NCBI RefSeq assembly: GCF_003236175.1
Contig: NZ_QKTW01000017.1
Span: 260,304-324,303 of the forward strand
Direction of reading: 5' to 3'
From: Taibaiella soli
GTDB lineage: Bacteria; Bacteroidota; Bacteroidia; Chitinophagales; Chitinophagaceae
Length of the DNA stretch: 64,000 nucleotides
The notes beneath the pieces are model-generated. The model worked only from the letters and a program-made list of their open reading frames with translations, ran no database searches and was not told the DNA's origin. Each line of letters starts with the position of its first letter. Position 1 is the first letter of the stretch. Made by a program: the position numbers and the translations under genes. Shown here piece by piece: positions 1-10,938 of the stretch.

Positions 1-2099
1 TTATCGTCGGCAGGCAGATACATATGCACAAACAATCGGTCTGGCCCATAAACATCTGGAGCGCCGAGTTCCTCACCATTCACCGGTATAAGGCCTTTGC
101 CTTCTTTCCCTGTGCTTTCGGCAAGCAATTGTTCTGCCCAGTAGCCAAAGGAGCCAATCGAAGCAGAGAGTACAAATGTGACTTTATCGCGCCCATGTTT
201 GGCGCATATGCCCATAATGACACCCAGACTGATGCCGGGATTTGATGCAACAGGTACCGCGGCGCCGCTGCTGATGTGCATTTGCTGCGCGCTTTGCAGC
301 AAAGCATCTATATCCACGCCCATCAATGCCATCGGCAACAGTCCAAAATCGGAGAGTACCGAATAACGTCCACCGATTTCTGTATCATTCAAAAATGTAG
401 CCCTGAATTTGTATTCCTCCGCCATCTTTACCAGCGGACTTCCCGGATCGGTAATGGCCACAAAATTTTTACCCGGGTCAGCCATTCCTTTTTGCTGCAT
501 TTGCGCATAGAAATATTTGAAGAAGCTGATTGTTTCCGCCGTACCACCCGATTTGGAGGCTGCGATGAATAGAGTATGTTCCATGTCAATGCTGGCCTCC
601 ACGTCTTTTATTGCTGCGGTATCCGTATTGTCGAGGACAATCAATTCCAGATAGCCGCTTGCGGTACCATAAGTTTTACGGGCAACTTCAGAGCAGAGGC
701 TGCTGCCGCCCATACCCAGCAATACGGTGTATTTATATCCTTCGTCTTTTATCTTTTCAGAGAAAGTGGTCAATTCTTTTACGATGTCATCATAGCTATC
801 CGGGATTGTTATCCAGCCCATGCTTTCCTTTATCAGTTTGGCCGTGGGAGCGTCTGTTTTCCATAAGTAGGGATCTTTAGCATATAACCTGGACGCTACG
901 TGCTTTTCATCCAATGACGCATAGGCAGCTTCCATTTCTTTTTTCAGCGAGCCATAGCTTGCCACCTGAGTAGAAATATCATCGCCCAGCATGCTGACCC
1001 TTTTATCTTCGAGCGCCGCCATTAATTGATCATACGACTCAACGAATTTTTTGACGCCTTCGTTTTCCAGTTGCCAGGTTACAAAGCGGATATCGATGCC
1101 CGCTTTTTGTAAAGCTTCAAATACCAACGGCGCCTTGTCTACCTCTTCTTCAATTGCGTTTTGCCGCAACTTACCGTGGTCTGCAAGCGCATTGATGGTA
1201 TCGTCGGGTAAGGTATTTACAGTATCCGCACCTACCAGTGCTTCTACATACATCAGATCATCGTACATCGGATCTTTAGTGCTAGTGCTGGCCCAGAGCG
1301 GCCGCTGTACATGCGCACCTTTTTCCGCAAGTGCTTGCCATTCAGGACTGCCGAATATCGCTTTAAATTGTGCATAGGCTAGCTTAGCGCTGGCGATGGC
1401 TACTTTGCCCAACAATAGTTCCGGCTCGCTGCTCCCGCCACTGAATGTGTATTGACTCAGCAGTGAATCCGTCAGCACATCGATGCGACTCAGGAAGAAA
1501 CTCGCTACGGATACGATATTGACTACCGATTTACCTTCTGCTACCCTTCGCCTGACCGCACTAACATAGGCCTGCGCCACCTCCACGTAACGATCTACTG
1601 AGAACAGTAAGGTTATATTGATATTGATGCCCTCATAAAGTAATTGCTCTATGGCAGGAATACCTTCTTTAGTACCGGGAATTTTTATGTAACAGTTCTT
1701 GCGGTCCACCGCGTGATACAAGCGACGGGCTTCGCTGATAGAGCGCTCCGTGTCCCGTGCCAGGTAGGGCGACACTTCCAGGCTTACAAAACCATCTGTA
1801 CCCTCCGAACTGTCAAACACCGGTTTCAATATATCGCAGGCATGTTGTACATCAGCTATTGTAAGCGCGTCATATACCTGCTGTGCCGTAAACCCCTGAG
1901 ACACCAGCTCTTTGATCTGCTCATCGTAATCATTGCTACCGGTAATTGCCTTGTAAAAAATACTGGGATTAGATGTGATACCTCGCAAGCCTTGCTCCGT
2001 CACCCGCTTCTTTAGCTCACCACTGTTTATTTTTTTCCTCGTCAGGTTATCCAGCCAATAGCTCTGACCATAGTTCAGTAAATCAACTAGCGTATTCAT
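1..2099 (-). CDS. Transaldolase / glucose-6-phosphate isomerase fusion, C-terminus cut by window edge
   Basis: Bifunctional cytosolic enzyme of the pentose-phosphate pathway and upper glycolysis. About 699 codons lie in the window and the frame is still open at base 1, so the C-terminus is missing; the known Tal-Pgi fusions are about 950 residues. The start is the ATG at 2097-2099 (MNTLVDLLNYGQ). The N-terminal half is transaldolase: an early TSNPSIF motif, and YIKIPGT with the Schiff-base lysine at residue 139. The second half, from about residue 380, is phosphoglucose isomerase, with the GMGGSSL sugar-phosphate-binding stretch and a SKSGGT motif. It lies on the same strand as transketolase, 462 bp downstream of it, so the two non-oxidative pentose-phosphate enzymes are neighbours, though a repeat element sits between them. 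Identity is confident; the missing end is simply outside the window. Confidence 0.93.
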   Translation of the reverse strand, partial: MNTLVDLLNYGQSYWLDNLTRKKINSGELKKRVTEQGLRGITSNPSIFYKAITGSNDYDEQIKELVSQGFTAQQVYDALTIADVQHACDILKPVFDSSEGTDGFVSLEVSPYLARDTERSISEARRLYHAVDRKNCYIKIPGTKEGIPAIEQLLYEGININITLLFSVDRYVEVAQAYVSAVRRRVAEGKSVVNIVSVASFFLSRIDVLTDSLLSQYTFSGGSSEPELLLGKVAIASAKLAYAQFKAIFGSPEWQALAEKGAHVQRPLWASTSTKDPMYDDLMYVEALVGADTVNTLPDDTINALADHGKLRQNAIEEEVDKAPLVFEALQKAGIDIRFVTWQLENEGVKKFVESYDQLMAALEDKRVSMLGDDISTQVASYGSLKKEMEAAYASLDEKHVASRLYAKDPYLWKTDAPTAKLIKESMGWITIPDSYDDIVKELTTFSEKIKDEGYKYTVLLGMGGSSLCSEVARKTYGTASGYLELIVLDNTDTAAIKDVEASIDMEHTLFIAASKSGGTAETISFFKYFYAQMQQKGMADPGKNFVAITDPGSPLVKMAEEYKFRATFLNDTEIGGRYSVLSDFGLLPMALMGVDIDALLQSAQQMHISSGAAVPVASNPGISLGVIMGICAKHGRDKVTFVLSASIGSFGYWAEQLLAESTGKEGKGLIPVNGEELGAPDVYGPDRLFVHMYLPADD

Positions 2100-2292
2100 A
2101 AGATGATGTGTTTGTTTTCTATCAGGGCAATTTTTCTCAAACAATCTGCCATGTTGCGCCTCACAGACAAAGATGGTTTTGAGATCTAACGACAAGGCAT
2201 TCAATTTATCCAACACTCTTCGCTAATACTTCATAAATTCCCTGCCATCAGAGACACCTTTCGGAAATGAGTTCTATTCACGGCTCTTAGTT

Positions 2293-2457
2293 CGGCAGCA
2301 CAGTAGCAATCTAGTTTAATCGAGCGACCGTCTGAACCCCGAGGTGATCGGGTGAAGACTGCCTTTTTTGCCCTACTTTTTTACTCGCGTTCATATCATC
2401 TCGGGTCGCTCATGAGGGCTTCGCCGTTTGCAGAAAAAAGTAGGAGAAGAACGATTC
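2293..2457. repeat. Dispersed repeat, copy A (hairpin with enlarged loop)
   Basis: This stretch fills much of the 462-bp gap between transketolase and the transaldolase fusion. It is nearly identical, in inverted orientation, to 37721-37840. Shared segments include GGTGATCGGGTGAAGACTGC and the arms CCTACTTTTTT (2372-2382) and AAAAAAGTAGG (2434-2444). Here the loop between the arms is 51 nt, against 4 nt in the other copy, because about 46 nt at 2383-2428 are extra. The rest of the gap shows only a short CGGTA/TACCG hairpin at 2544-2557. I see no gene in it. Confidence 0.8.
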
Positions 2458-2561
2458 CAAGTTGCCTGGAACTACTATCGTCTAATCAAAGTGTCATTCC
2501 CTATAATTAGTCATGACCCATTATATGCAAAAGCTTAAATGACCGGTACCTATACCGATTT

Positions 2562-4568
2562 TCATTTTCCACTTATCATAGTTTTTATTTTCGCTACGAT
2601 ATTGTCTGCCGTAAATCCAAAGTGCTGAAACAGGTCTTTAGCCGGAGCACTCGCACCAAAATCTGTCATACCTAATATCTGTCCTTCACTGCCCACCCAT
2701 TCATGCCATCCTTCCGGGGCAGCTGCTTCCACCGCCAATCTAGTAGTGATAGCAGGCGGCAATACTTCATCCCTGTATGCTTTTGATTGCTTTCTGAACA
2801 ATTCCCAACTCGGCATACTGACAACACGTACAGCAATGCTTTGTTCAAGGAGTTTATTTTGCGCGGCTATAGCCAGCTGTACCTCAGACCCAGTCGCTAT
2901 GATAATAGCGTCCGGTTTATCGGCCGCTTCTTTTGATAAAATGTATGCACCACGCTCCAGGGCTTTTGCCGGCGTGTATTTATCCTGATCGATCACGGCC
3001 ACCTTCTGCCTGGTCAATACCAACATCGTAGGACCTTCTTTCCTTTTGATCGCGGTAAGCCATGCCTGCACCGTTTCGTTCGCATCAGCAGGGCGCAATA
3101 CCACTATATTCGGCATCGCACGGAAGGTGATCAACTGCTCGATAGGCTGATGTGTCTTTCCATCTTCACCCAGCCCGATCGAATCATGGGTCATCACATA
3201 AATGACCGGCTGTTCCATAATGGCGGCCATTCTTATGGCGGGCTTTGCATAATCGGTGAAACAGAAATAAGTAGCTGCAAATGGCCGCACGCCCCCGTGT
3301 ACCATCAATCCCGTGGAAGCCGCACACATCGCATGCTCCCGAATGCCCCAGGCGATATTCCTGTCTTGATAAGCATCCTTGCTATAATACCCCAATGATT
3401 TCATAAAACTAGACGTCGACTCGCCAAGGTCCGCACTCCCCCCGATCAGCCAGGGCAAAGAAGTTGCCAGCTTACTGGTCACATCCGTTGTTACAGAGCG
3501 GGTTGCTTTTTCCCCGTCTGCGGATTTATACACCGGCATATCATTATCCCAGCCGTCTTCCGGTTCCTGCTTTAAATATTGTTCAAACCGAATGCCCGGA
3601 TCTGCATATTTTAACTTGTATGCCGCGAGCGCCGCATCCCACTCCTTTTCCAGTTTATTACCGCTCACAACTGCATGCGCCATATGCTCCTTCACATCAT
3701 CGGGCACATAAAATGTTTTGTCTTCCGGCCAGCCGTAAAACTTCTTTGTCAGCCTTACTTCTTCGTCCCCCAAAGGCGAACCATGTGCCGCTGATGTATC
3801 CTGTTTATTAGGTGAACCGTAACCAATGTGCGTACGCAACATGATGAGCGAAGGTTTGTCCTTCACGTCTTTTGCTTTTTGAAATGCCGTAGAGATCGCT
3901 TCCAGATCATTCGCCACGTCGCCTATATCCTGCACATGCCAGTTATATGCTTCAAACCGCCTGGCAACATCATCATCGTAGGTAAGATTTGTATTGCCTT
4001 CGATGGTGATATGGTTGTTGTCATAGAGATATATCAGTTTACCCAAACCTAAATGACCAGCTATAGATGCGGCTTCATGCGAAGCACCTTCCATCAGATC
4101 GCCGTCACTGCAAAAAACATAGGTGTAATGATCAACGATCGTAGTATCGTCTTTGTTGAAAAGCTTTGCCAGATGAGCTTCTGCCATTGCCATACCCACC
4201 GCGGTCATAAAACCTTGCCCCAATGGACCGGTGGTTGTTTCAACGCCGGGTGTCAAACCATGCTCGGGATGGCCGGGCGTAATGCTGCCCAGCTGACGGA
4301 ATTGTTTGATATCGTCTAGCGTGATATCGTAACCTGTAAGGTGTAATACTGCGTACTGCAACATGGACGCATGACCATTGGATAATATAAACCGGTCGCG
4401 GTTAAACCAGTTTGGATTGCGTGGATTATACCGCAAATGTTTCATCCACAAAACATACGCGGCGGGAGCCAGTGCCATTGGTGCGCCGGGATGTCCCGAA
4501 TTTGCGTGTTCTACGGCATCGATGGCCAGGCAACGTATCGTATCTATACATTTTTCCGCTATTTCCAT
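2562..4568 (-). CDS. tkt: Transketolase
   Basis: Thiamine-diphosphate-dependent transketolase, 668 residues, the normal length for the family. It transfers two-carbon ketol units between sugar phosphates in the cytosol. Visible signatures: the N-terminal SGHPGAPM stretch; the ThDP/metal motif SDGDLMEG at about 154-161 followed by [18 protein letters not shown] near residue 410, which carries the catalytic glutamate; and the C-terminal transketolase domain ending [16 protein letters not shown]. The start is the ATG at 4566-4568 ([14 protein letters not shown]). It probably leads the pentose-phosphate pair with the downstream Tal-Pgi fusion. No frameshift or missing motif was seen. Confidence 0.97.
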   Translation of the reverse strand: MEIAEKCIDTIRCLAIDAVEHANSGHPGAPMALAPAAYVLWMKHLRYNPRNPNWFNRDRFILSNGHASMLQYAVLHLTGYDITLDDIKQFRQLGSITPGHPEHGLTPGVETTTGPLGQGFMTAVGMAMAEAHLAKLFNKDDTTIVDHYTYVFCSDGDLMEGASHEAASIAGHLGLGKLIYLYDNNHITIEGNTNLTYDDDVARRFEAYNWHVQDIGDVANDLEAISTAFQKAKDVKDKPSLIMLRTHIGYGSPNKQDTSAAHGSPLGDEEVRLTKKFYGWPEDKTFYVPDDVKEHMAHAVVSGNKLEKEWDAALAAYKLKYADPGIRFEQYLKQEPEDGWDNDMPVYKSADGEKATRSVTTDVTSKLATSLPWLIGGSADLGESTSSFMKSLGYYSKDAYQDRNIAWGIREHAMCAASTGLMVHGGVRPFAATYFCFTDYAKPAIRMAAIMEQPVIYVMTHDSIGLGEDGKTHQPIEQLITFRAMPNIVVLRPADANETVQAWLTAIKRKEGPTMLVLTRQKVAVIDQDKYTPAKALERGAYILSKEAADKPDAIIIATGSEVQLAIAAQNKLLEQSIAVRVVSMPSWELFRKQSKAYRDEVLPPAITTRLAVEAAAPEGWHEWVGSEGQILGMTDFGASAPAKDLFQHFGFTADNIVAKIKTMISGK

Positions 4569-5259
4569 GTGATTTTAATTTTCTAGTCAAACACCTATAT
4601 TCCCTCTCTGCGGAAGACATCATTTTTCTTCCCCGGTAGCGGCATAATAAAAAAGCAGACGACTGTTTGACGCTATCACATTTTTGAGCCCGAGTATAAA
4701 AATCTGCTCAAAACACTTTCGGCTACAGGCTAACTGCTCACCAATCTTGCTAACAGAACTGTGCCATGAGGCACTACCGCAACTATTACAGATATATAGA
4801 GCTAGGCTGTTACGGGTAATAAATTTACCGAATTTATCACGCAATACGGACAAGCGTATGAACTTTTAGCTGCATTTAACATAAGCAATTCTGCAGACTT
4901 GGTTTTATGAAAGTGTTACTTTGGAGTAAATCGGAGTATCTGAAGGAAACGCCTGAAAAAAGAACAGCGGGCCACCTCATGAAAATTAGATGCACCTATC
5001 GTCATCAGTCGAGAAGCAATAAAATCGCATCGCGGATGCACCTATAACGACGATGTGCTTATTTGACATAAAACTAAAAGGCGAATCCCCCAATTCAAGT
5101 AGAATGGATTCTTGTATAATGATAGCAGATCACGATATTTCATGACTCATCGAAATATCACGCTTTAGCCGTTTTGCCAGAAACATAAATCGTTCATTTA
5201 CAATACCGAAAAAATGCGGCAAGTGTTTTGCATAGACCTGAGTATAAACTCACTGAATC
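4569..5259. other. Gene-free 691-bp divergent region with an inverted repeat at 5134-5159
   Basis: This spacer separates divergently transcribed transketolase and the sigma-54 activator. The small open frames in it lack recognisable family features, and I do not call a gene. The clearest structure is the inverted repeat GATATTTC (5134-5141) / GAAATATC (5152-5159), whose centre ATGACTCAT is itself nearly symmetric. It lies about 100 bp upstream of the activator start and could be an operator or a 5' hairpin. No convincing promoter could be assigned by eye. Confidence 0.45.
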
Positions 5260-7836
5260 ATGATTGTGCAAACAAAAAGGACGCTCGAAAACCAGGAAGA
5301 TGAAGATGCTATATTCCACTCCTGCATTGAGCTAGCTGCCGCAAACAGCAGACAACAGCTCTTGGAAGTAATCACTCATCAATTAAAAAAAACAGGACAA
5401 TTTTCAACCACCACATTGTACATCGCATCAGAAGAAGACCAGCTGCTATTTGATGTCTTTCCCACACACGAAATAAACAATGCAAGCAGTCCGTTCCGGC
5501 CTTTTGTCCGGACAACTAATTTCGATGTCGACCACAGACAATTCCTGAAAGAGGACGCAAGGCAACAGTTTGAAAGGCTAATATCGTACCCGCTCTTTTG
5601 CGCCGGCCGGTCAATCGGTCACTGGGTATTGGCTTACGAGGATGAAGCGGCGGTGCCCGACGTGGCAACCGATACTATCAACTTCATCACTGCGCAGCTT
5701 GCAATGGCTACAAGCAATGTACTCGCCAGAGAAGCAATCTCCCGACAGGAATCAGAACATCGTTTGCTGATGGAACTGAGCCGTGCGATCAGTAGTATCC
5801 GAAGCAAGAATGATCTTACAGCCGTAGTCAATAATAATCTAAAAAAGATATTGGACTTTGACAGCATCACGATTCTATTGCTTAACCGCGACCGCTCTCA
5901 CAATGCGTTTATTTTTTCATCGGGCCACCCTTATCATCATAACAAATTTCTTGCAGGCGAATTCATCGATATCTTGTCATACACACAAAACTGCCTGGAC
6001 AAAATTTTGGAATCTGATGATGTGGCAACAATAGATATGGATCAATTTCAAAAAAGTGAAATTTGCCCGCCGCATGTAAAACTGGAATTTGAAAATGGGA
6101 TTAAAGAGAAACTCACAATTCCACTGCGTGAAGACAATCACTACCTGGGCGTATTCTGCGTCAACAGCCGATTGAAAGGCAGCTATAATAGCCGGGATCT
6201 GGAAATGATCCGATGTATTGCCTGCCAACTGACCGTTGCCGTTTCCAACATACTTTCCCTTGAAGAAATATTGAAGCGCGATGCAGAACGGAAAAACCTG
6301 CTATCATTTAGCAATGCCATTGCTTCCGTCAGAAACAAAGAACAACTGGCGAAGGTATTATCGCCACAACTGAAACAATTGCTGGGTATCGATGACTATG
6401 TAATCTGTGCCATGTGCACAGACAAACTCAGATACACGCCGTTTGTACACAACCAGACTGGGGCACTGATACAAACTGAAACCTTCAAAAAAATGCTGCA
6501 TAAGTATACCGAAGTGGAGGATGGTATTTTCAATACCGCAATCGCCAGTCATGATCCGATTGTGATCGACATTGATAACTGGTATACCTTACCAGGCCCG
6601 CCACCGGCAGATAAAGAATCAAAAACTATCGCAACCGCAGTGGCAATAAATTTCAGAGAAGAACCGGTTGCTATAATGATCTACAATACAACCGACAACT
6701 ATCCCGGCGTAAAGCAACATCAATTATTCAACAGTATCCTTTCGCAACTGGCGATTGTGATGTCGCACATTATGGCAAACGAAAAAATGACGAGGGAAGT
6801 TTCAGAGATTAACGGTTTCCGGCAACAACTGGAAGAAGAAAAAATATACCTGAAAGAGGAAATTGATACAGCACATAATTACTCCGAAATAATAGGAGAC
6901 AGTACGTCGATGCAAATAGTTTTCCGGCAGATAGCACAGGTCGCGCCATCGTCAAGCACCGTACTCATACTCGGCGAAACGGGTACCGGCAAAGAGCTGG
7001 TGGCCCGGGCGATACACAACAATTCTCCGCGAAAAAACAAACTGATGGTGAAAGTGAATTGTGCGGCACTACCGGCGAATCTGATTGAAAGTGAACTCTT
7101 TGGGCATGAACGCGGCAGTTTTACCGGTGCGACTGACCGCCGCATTGGTAAATTTGAACTGGCCAATGGTGGCACTTTGTTTCTCGATGAAATCGGCGAA
7201 TTACCGCCAGAACTGCAAGTGAAATTATTGCGGGCGCTTCAGGAAAGGGAGATAGAACGGATTGGCGGCAAAACGACCATCAAAGTGGACATACGTGTGA
7301 TCGCCGCTACCAACCGCAATCTTGAAAAAGAAATGAATGAAGGTCGTTTCAGAAGTGACCTCTATTACCGCCTCAATATATTCCCAATCGATCTGCCTGC
7401 ATTAAGACACCGTAGTGATGACATTCCTTTACTGGCTACACATTTTATCCAACTCTTTGCGAGAAAAGCGGGTCGCAAAATCAAAATAATCAGCAACAAA
7501 ATATTGCAGGATATGATGGCTTACCAATGGCCAGGCAATATCCGTGAGCTGGAACATTTGCTGGAACGAAGCATTCTTCTCTGCGAAGGAGACACGTTGA
7601 AACATATTCACCTTCCCGCTCAGAAAACCCAGGCGCTTACCTGCGAAGAAAAGAACGACGAGTTTGTAATCAGTACGATGGAAGACAACGAACGTAATTA
7701 TATTCTGCAAGTCCTGAAACATTGCAAAGGTCGCGTGGGTGGATACATGGGCGCAGCGGAATTGCTCCATGTGCCACCAAGCACGTTATTCTCAAAAATG
7801 AAGAAACTCGGCATCAGGCGGGACATTGTCGCCTGA
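5260..7836 (+). CDS. Sigma-54-dependent transcriptional activator with N-terminal GAF domains
   Basis: 858-residue enhancer-binding protein. The first ~500 residues look like two or three GAF-type sensor domains (conserved spacing around [18 protein letters not shown] and [18 protein letters not shown]), followed by a short coiled coil at about 520-545. The AAA+ domain has Walker A GETGTGKE at 572-579, the sigma-54 contact loop as GSFTGA at 619-624 (canonical GAFTGA has Ala), Walker [15 protein letters not shown], and the arginine-finger region [15 protein letters not shown] Fis-type helix-turn-helix closes the protein ([25 protein letters not shown]). The layout resembles FhlA/NorR-type activators that sense a small ligand directly rather than by phosphorylation. 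Sigma-54-like promoters at 13221 and 13746 make the downstream block its likely target; this is inference. Confidence 0.92.
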   Translation: MIVQTKRTLENQEDEDAIFHSCIELAAANSRQQLLEVITHQLKKTGQFSTTTLYIASEEDQLLFDVFPTHEINNASSPFRPFVRTTNFDVDHRQFLKEDARQQFERLISYPLFCAGRSIGHWVLAYEDEAAVPDVATDTINFITAQLAMATSNVLAREAISRQESEHRLLMELSRAISSIRSKNDLTAVVNNNLKKILDFDSITILLLNRDRSHNAFIFSSGHPYHHNKFLAGEFIDILSYTQNCLDKILESDDVATIDMDQFQKSEICPPHVKLEFENGIKEKLTIPLREDNHYLGVFCVNSRLKGSYNSRDLEMIRCIACQLTVAVSNILSLEEILKRDAERKNLLSFSNAIASVRNKEQLAKVLSPQLKQLLGIDDYVICAMCTDKLRYTPFVHNQTGALIQTETFKKMLHKYTEVEDGIFNTAIASHDPIVIDIDNWYTLPGPPPADKESKTIATAVAINFREEPVAIMIYNTTDNYPGVKQHQLFNSILSQLAIVMSHIMANEKMTREVSEINGFRQQLEEEKIYLKEEIDTAHNYSEIIGDSTSMQIVFRQIAQVAPSSSTVLILGETGTGKELVARAIHNNSPRKNKLMVKVNCAALPANLIESELFGHERGSFTGATDRRIGKFELANGGTLFLDEIGELPPELQVKLLRALQEREIERIGGKTTIKVDIRVIAATNRNLEKEMNEGRFRSDLYYRLNIFPIDLPALRHRSDDIPLLATHFIQLFARKAGRKIKIISNKILQDMMAYQWPGNIRELEHLLERSILLCEGDTLKHIHLPAQKTQALTCEEKNDEFVISTMEDNERNYILQVLKHCKGRVGGYMGAAELLHVPPSTLFSKMKKLGIRRDIVA

Positions 7837-7874
7837 AAAAACGGGGAATTTGCTCACTGATTTATACTACTCTT

Positions 7875-8156
7875 ATGCTGATTCTTATTTTAGCTACAAC
7901 TATTCGTCGCGACAGGCAAATACAGCGCTTACAACCGGCGCTCAACGATCTTCTCGGCGCTGGCAACTGGAGTATTGACCTTACGGACGCAGACAAAGTA
8001 CTGCGGGTACTTTCGAGAAAAAACACAGTACCGGATATCACAATATTATTGGATCGATATAATGTGAGTTGCACAGTAATGGATATTTTTGATACAGTTT
8101 TAGGAATTGAGAAACCATTGTTGCATCATTCGGCCCAAAACAAATCGATATTTTGA
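7875..8156 (+). CDS. Small HMA-like (heavy-metal-associated fold) protein
   Basis: A 93-residue protein from the ATG at 7875. Its pattern (short hydrophobic strand, then QPALNDLLGAGNWSIDLTDADKVLRV and ITILLDRYNVSCTVMD) matches small ferredoxin-like HMA-type proteins common in Bacteroidota, in which a beta-alpha-beta-beta-alpha-beta fold is recognisable but the metal-binding CxxC of true copper chaperones is usually absent; it is absent here too. Metal binding therefore cannot be assumed. It starts 38 bp after the sigma-54 activator, and its TGA overlaps the TTG start of the AraC gene in TTGA, suggesting translational coupling. Role unknown. Confidence 0.6.
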   Translation: MLILILATTIRRDRQIQRLQPALNDLLGAGNWSIDLTDADKVLRVLSRKNTVPDITILLDRYNVSCTVMDIFDTVLGIEKPLLHHSAQNKSIF

Positions 8157-9019
8157 AAAACATACAAAACCATACCGGAGATCTTTTGCTGGACCTGCGG
8201 GATCACACAAACTGCGACCTGCAACTGAAACCGAAACAATTTCCGGATTATACCGTGCTGTTCATCACCGAAGGCAGCGGTCTGTATCATGCTGATTTTG
8301 GTACTTTTCCTTTTAACGCTCCCGTGCTGATGTTTGCCACACCGTTACAACATATTTACCTCAGCAGTGAGACACCACTGCAATACACCGCGCTTCGTTT
8401 TCATGGCGATTTCTATTGTATCGAATACCACAAAGCACAAGTAGCCTGCAATGGACTTTTGTTCAACAATATTTACATCGAACCGTCGGTAGTCCTTACA
8501 AATGAGGACGCAGCAGCATTTGGCCGAATGTTTGCAGACATGGCGGCGGAATTTAATGCTCCCGATCCGGACGATATGGTCTTACGTTCTTATCTGCAAC
8601 TGTTGCTTGCCAAATCAAGCAATATCAAACGCCGCACGATGAAAAAAGAAAGTCTGCTACCGGAAAAAGATGAGCAAATGGAGGCTTTCGCAAAACTGAT
8701 TGATGCCCATTATCTGGAATTGCATAAACCTGCAGATTATGCAAAACTGCTGGCCATGTCGCCCAATAATCTCAGCAAGCGCAGCATGCGTTACTTCAGG
8801 AAGAGTCCCTCTGCACTGATACAGGAACGACTCATAACGGAAGCGAAGAAACGGTTGCATCTTACGCGGCAAAGCATCAAAGAGATAGCCTATTCGTTAA
8901 ACTTCGAAGATGAATTTTATTTCAGTCGCTTCTTCAAAAAACTGACCACTGTATCACCGCAAACTTTCCGTGACAAAACCGGCATCTCCATCGTAGCCGA
9001 TCTTCCTCCCGCAAAATAG
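8153..9019 (+). CDS. AraC-family transcriptional regulator
   Basis: 288 residues starting at a TTG (8153) that overlaps the preceding stop codon. The N-terminal ~150 residues form a cupin-like ligand-binding part (TVLFITEGSGLYHADFGTFPF). The C-terminal ~100 residues carry the two AraC helix-turn-helix motifs: YAKLLAMSPNNLSKRSMRYFRKSPSALIQERLI, then SIKEIAYSLNFEDEFYFSRFFKKLTTVSPQTFR. It probably controls neighbouring genes, perhaps the DUF417/dehydrogenase/DUF305 set that follows; effector and operator are unknown. The start is uncertain because no ATG is available nearby in frame. Confidence 0.88.
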   Translation: MKNIQNHTGDLLLDLRDHTNCDLQLKPKQFPDYTVLFITEGSGLYHADFGTFPFNAPVLMFATPLQHIYLSSETPLQYTALRFHGDFYCIEYHKAQVACNGLLFNNIYIEPSVVLTNEDAAAFGRMFADMAAEFNAPDPDDMVLRSYLQLLLAKSSNIKRRTMKKESLLPEKDEQMEAFAKLIDAHYLELHKPADYAKLLAMSPNNLSKRSMRYFRKSPSALIQERLITEAKKRLHLTRQSIKEIAYSLNFEDEFYFSRFFKKLTTVSPQTFRDKTGISIVADLPPAK

Positions 9020-9115
9020 CCGTCATATTTGTGCAGGTCTTTTCCCCCTTTATCCATGTGCTGCCCGCCGGATGCGGACTAGCTTTGCTGTATCAATTAT
9101 TCTAAAAAAACAGCA

Positions 9116-9688
9116 ATGAAACAGTCATTTGTTCAGTTAATCGCGAGTCTGGATACATTCGGCAAAAAAGCAGTAAGGTTTGGTATTGTAGTCGTCTTTC
9201 TTTGGATCGGGAGTCTTAAATTCTTTACTTATGAAGCCGATGGAATCGTGCCCTTTGTGGCCAATAGCCCGTTCATGTCGTTCTTCTATCATCATCCCGA
9301 AGCATATAAAACGCACATGAATAAAGAAGGCGAAATGATTGCTGCTAATCATGACTGGCACGAAGCGAACAACACCTACGGCTTTTCATTTGGCCTTGGC
9401 ATATTCCTCGTATCACTTGCAGTGCTTGTAGCCTTGCATCGCGTAGCACCGCTACCCAGTATGGTTGGCAGTATACTCATTTTCATCATGACGTTGGGCA
9501 CGCTCTCATTTCTTTTCACTACCCCAGAATCCTGGGTGCCGCATCTCACTGACAAAGATTTCGGATTCCCATTCCTTTCAGGTCGGGGCAGGCTCGTGAT
9601 CAAAGATATCGTGATACTTGGCGGAGCCATCATTACCATGAGCGACTCAGCTAAACTGTACCTGCAACGAAAAAACAGTTCCAAATAA
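9116..9688 (+). CDS. DUF417 (YkgB/RclC-like) inner-membrane protein
   Basis: A 190-residue integral membrane protein with about four hydrophobic segments (roughly 20-40, 92-110, 115-135, 158-178). The signature FGIVVVFLWIGSLKFFTYEADGIVPFVANSPFMSFFY is typical of the DUF417/YkgB family, whose E. coli member RclC belongs to a reactive-chlorine resistance operon controlled by an AraC regulator. Here too an AraC-type gene lies just upstream. The stretch 64-90 between the first membrane segments is longer and more hydrophilic than I expect for E. coli RclC. Family assignment is confident; a role in oxidant or reactive-electrophile defence is inference. Confidence 0.85.
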   Translation: MKQSFVQLIASLDTFGKKAVRFGIVVVFLWIGSLKFFTYEADGIVPFVANSPFMSFFYHHPEAYKTHMNKEGEMIAANHDWHEANNTYGFSFGLGIFLVSLAVLVALHRVAPLPSMVGSILIFIMTLGTLSFLFTTPESWVPHLTDKDFGFPFLSGRGRLVIKDIVILGGAIITMSDSAKLYLQRKNSSK

Positions 9689-9899
9689 AACCGGCATTTC
9701 ATCGTCGGAGCGAATTCCAACGCTATATCGTTACCAAAAAAAATATACTCAGACATTAACCGACTGTTTATTAATCGTTTGAAAAACGGTATGATAATTT
9801 CAGTGACTAAGAGGACTTGTACACCGAGTATTGGTAAGCGCTACCCCATTTGAAACAGGCATAACTTTATAACAGTCGCTTTAAAAATTGAACAATAAA

Positions 9900-10886
9900 A
9901 TGAGAGCATTAGTCTTAGAACAATTTAACGCACCGTACCTCGACAGCGAAGTCTCAACGCCAGTAGCAGGCGAAGGACAGGTTCTGGTAAAGATCGCGGC
10001 AAGCGGTGTCAATCCTTTGGATCTGAAGATCAAATCGGGACAAGCGGCGCACGCACAAGCCAAACTACCGGCCATATTAGGCATCGATCTGGCGGGCACA
10101 GTCATAGCTTTAGGAGCGGGCGTGACCGACTTTACTGTTGGTGATGAAGTATATGGAATGACAGGAGGAATTGCGGGTGTTCCCGGGTCACTCGCAGAAT
10201 ACGCCGCAGTGGACGCGGCATTGATTGCAAAGAAACCTGCCAACTTAAGTATGCATGAAGCAGCAGCCGTTCCGTTGATTTTTATTACCGCCTGGGAAGG
10301 GCTGGTGGATCGTGCAAATGTAAGTACCGGTAAAAATGTACTGATTCATGGCGGAGCCGGCGGCGTAGGTCATGTTGCGGTACAGATCGCGAAAGCAAAA
10401 GGTGCCCTTGTTTTTACAACTGTAACGCCCGAACAAAACGGTCTGATTGAAAGCTATGGTGCAGTGCCTATTGATTACAACAGTCTTTCGGTAGAGGAAT
10501 ATGTACAGCAATACACCAACGGAGAAGGATTCGATATCGTATTTGATACCGTTGGCGGCGCTGTGCTGGACGCATCATTCAAAGCAGCCAGACAATATTT
10601 CGGCCACGTCATCAGCATTCTCGGCTGGGGTACACATCACCTGGCGCCATTATCATTTAAAGGCGCAACCTATTCCGGTGTGTTCACTTTATATCCATTA
10701 ATCTCCGGCAAAGGGAGAAAACATCATGGCGAAATTTTAAACGAGGCAACAAAACTGATTGAATCAGGAAGCGTAAAACTGAATGTGGACGAGAAAATAT
10801 TTAAACCGGCTACTATCGAAAACGCTTACCAATATTTACAGGAAGGTGCGAATAAAGGAAAAGTCGTTGTCGACATTTCGTTTTAG
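9900..10886 (+). CDS. NADP-dependent quinone-oxidoreductase-like dehydrogenase (MDR family)
   Basis: A zinc-independent medium-chain dehydrogenase/reductase of 328 residues from the ATG at 9900 (MRALVLEQF); an in-frame TTG at 9888 would add four residues. The GroES-like part contains GVNPLDLKIKSG and ILGIDLAGTVIALG. The Rossmann part has the nucleotide-binding GGAGGVGHVAVQIAKAKGA. No catalytic zinc cysteines are seen at the usual positions, which fits quinone oxidoreductase or enoyl-reductase members that detoxify electrophilic carbonyls. It lies between the DUF417 and DUF305 genes with short gaps and is probably part of one stress-related unit. Confidence 0.9.
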   Translation: MRALVLEQFNAPYLDSEVSTPVAGEGQVLVKIAASGVNPLDLKIKSGQAAHAQAKLPAILGIDLAGTVIALGAGVTDFTVGDEVYGMTGGIAGVPGSLAEYAAVDAALIAKKPANLSMHEAAAVPLIFITAWEGLVDRANVSTGKNVLIHGGAGGVGHVAVQIAKAKGALVFTTVTPEQNGLIESYGAVPIDYNSLSVEEYVQQYTNGEGFDIVFDTVGGAVLDASFKAARQYFGHVISILGWGTHHLAPLSFKGATYSGVFTLYPLISGKGRKHHGEILNEATKLIESGSVKLNVDEKIFKPATIENAYQYLQEGANKGKVVVDISF

Positions 10887-10938
10887 CAAACGGAACAATG
10901 CCACCCTGGCCATTTCATCAAAGCTCAAAAATTGAATC

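Noticed and set aside
4620-4853. 77-residue minus-strand frame in the transketolase/activator spacer
   Set aside because: No family features, no plausible upstream signal and atypical composition; treated as spacer.
9070-9088. Sigma-54 promoter before the DUF417 gene
   Set aside because: CGGACTAGCTTTGCT has GG and GC nine bases apart, not ten, and lacks a good -24 context.
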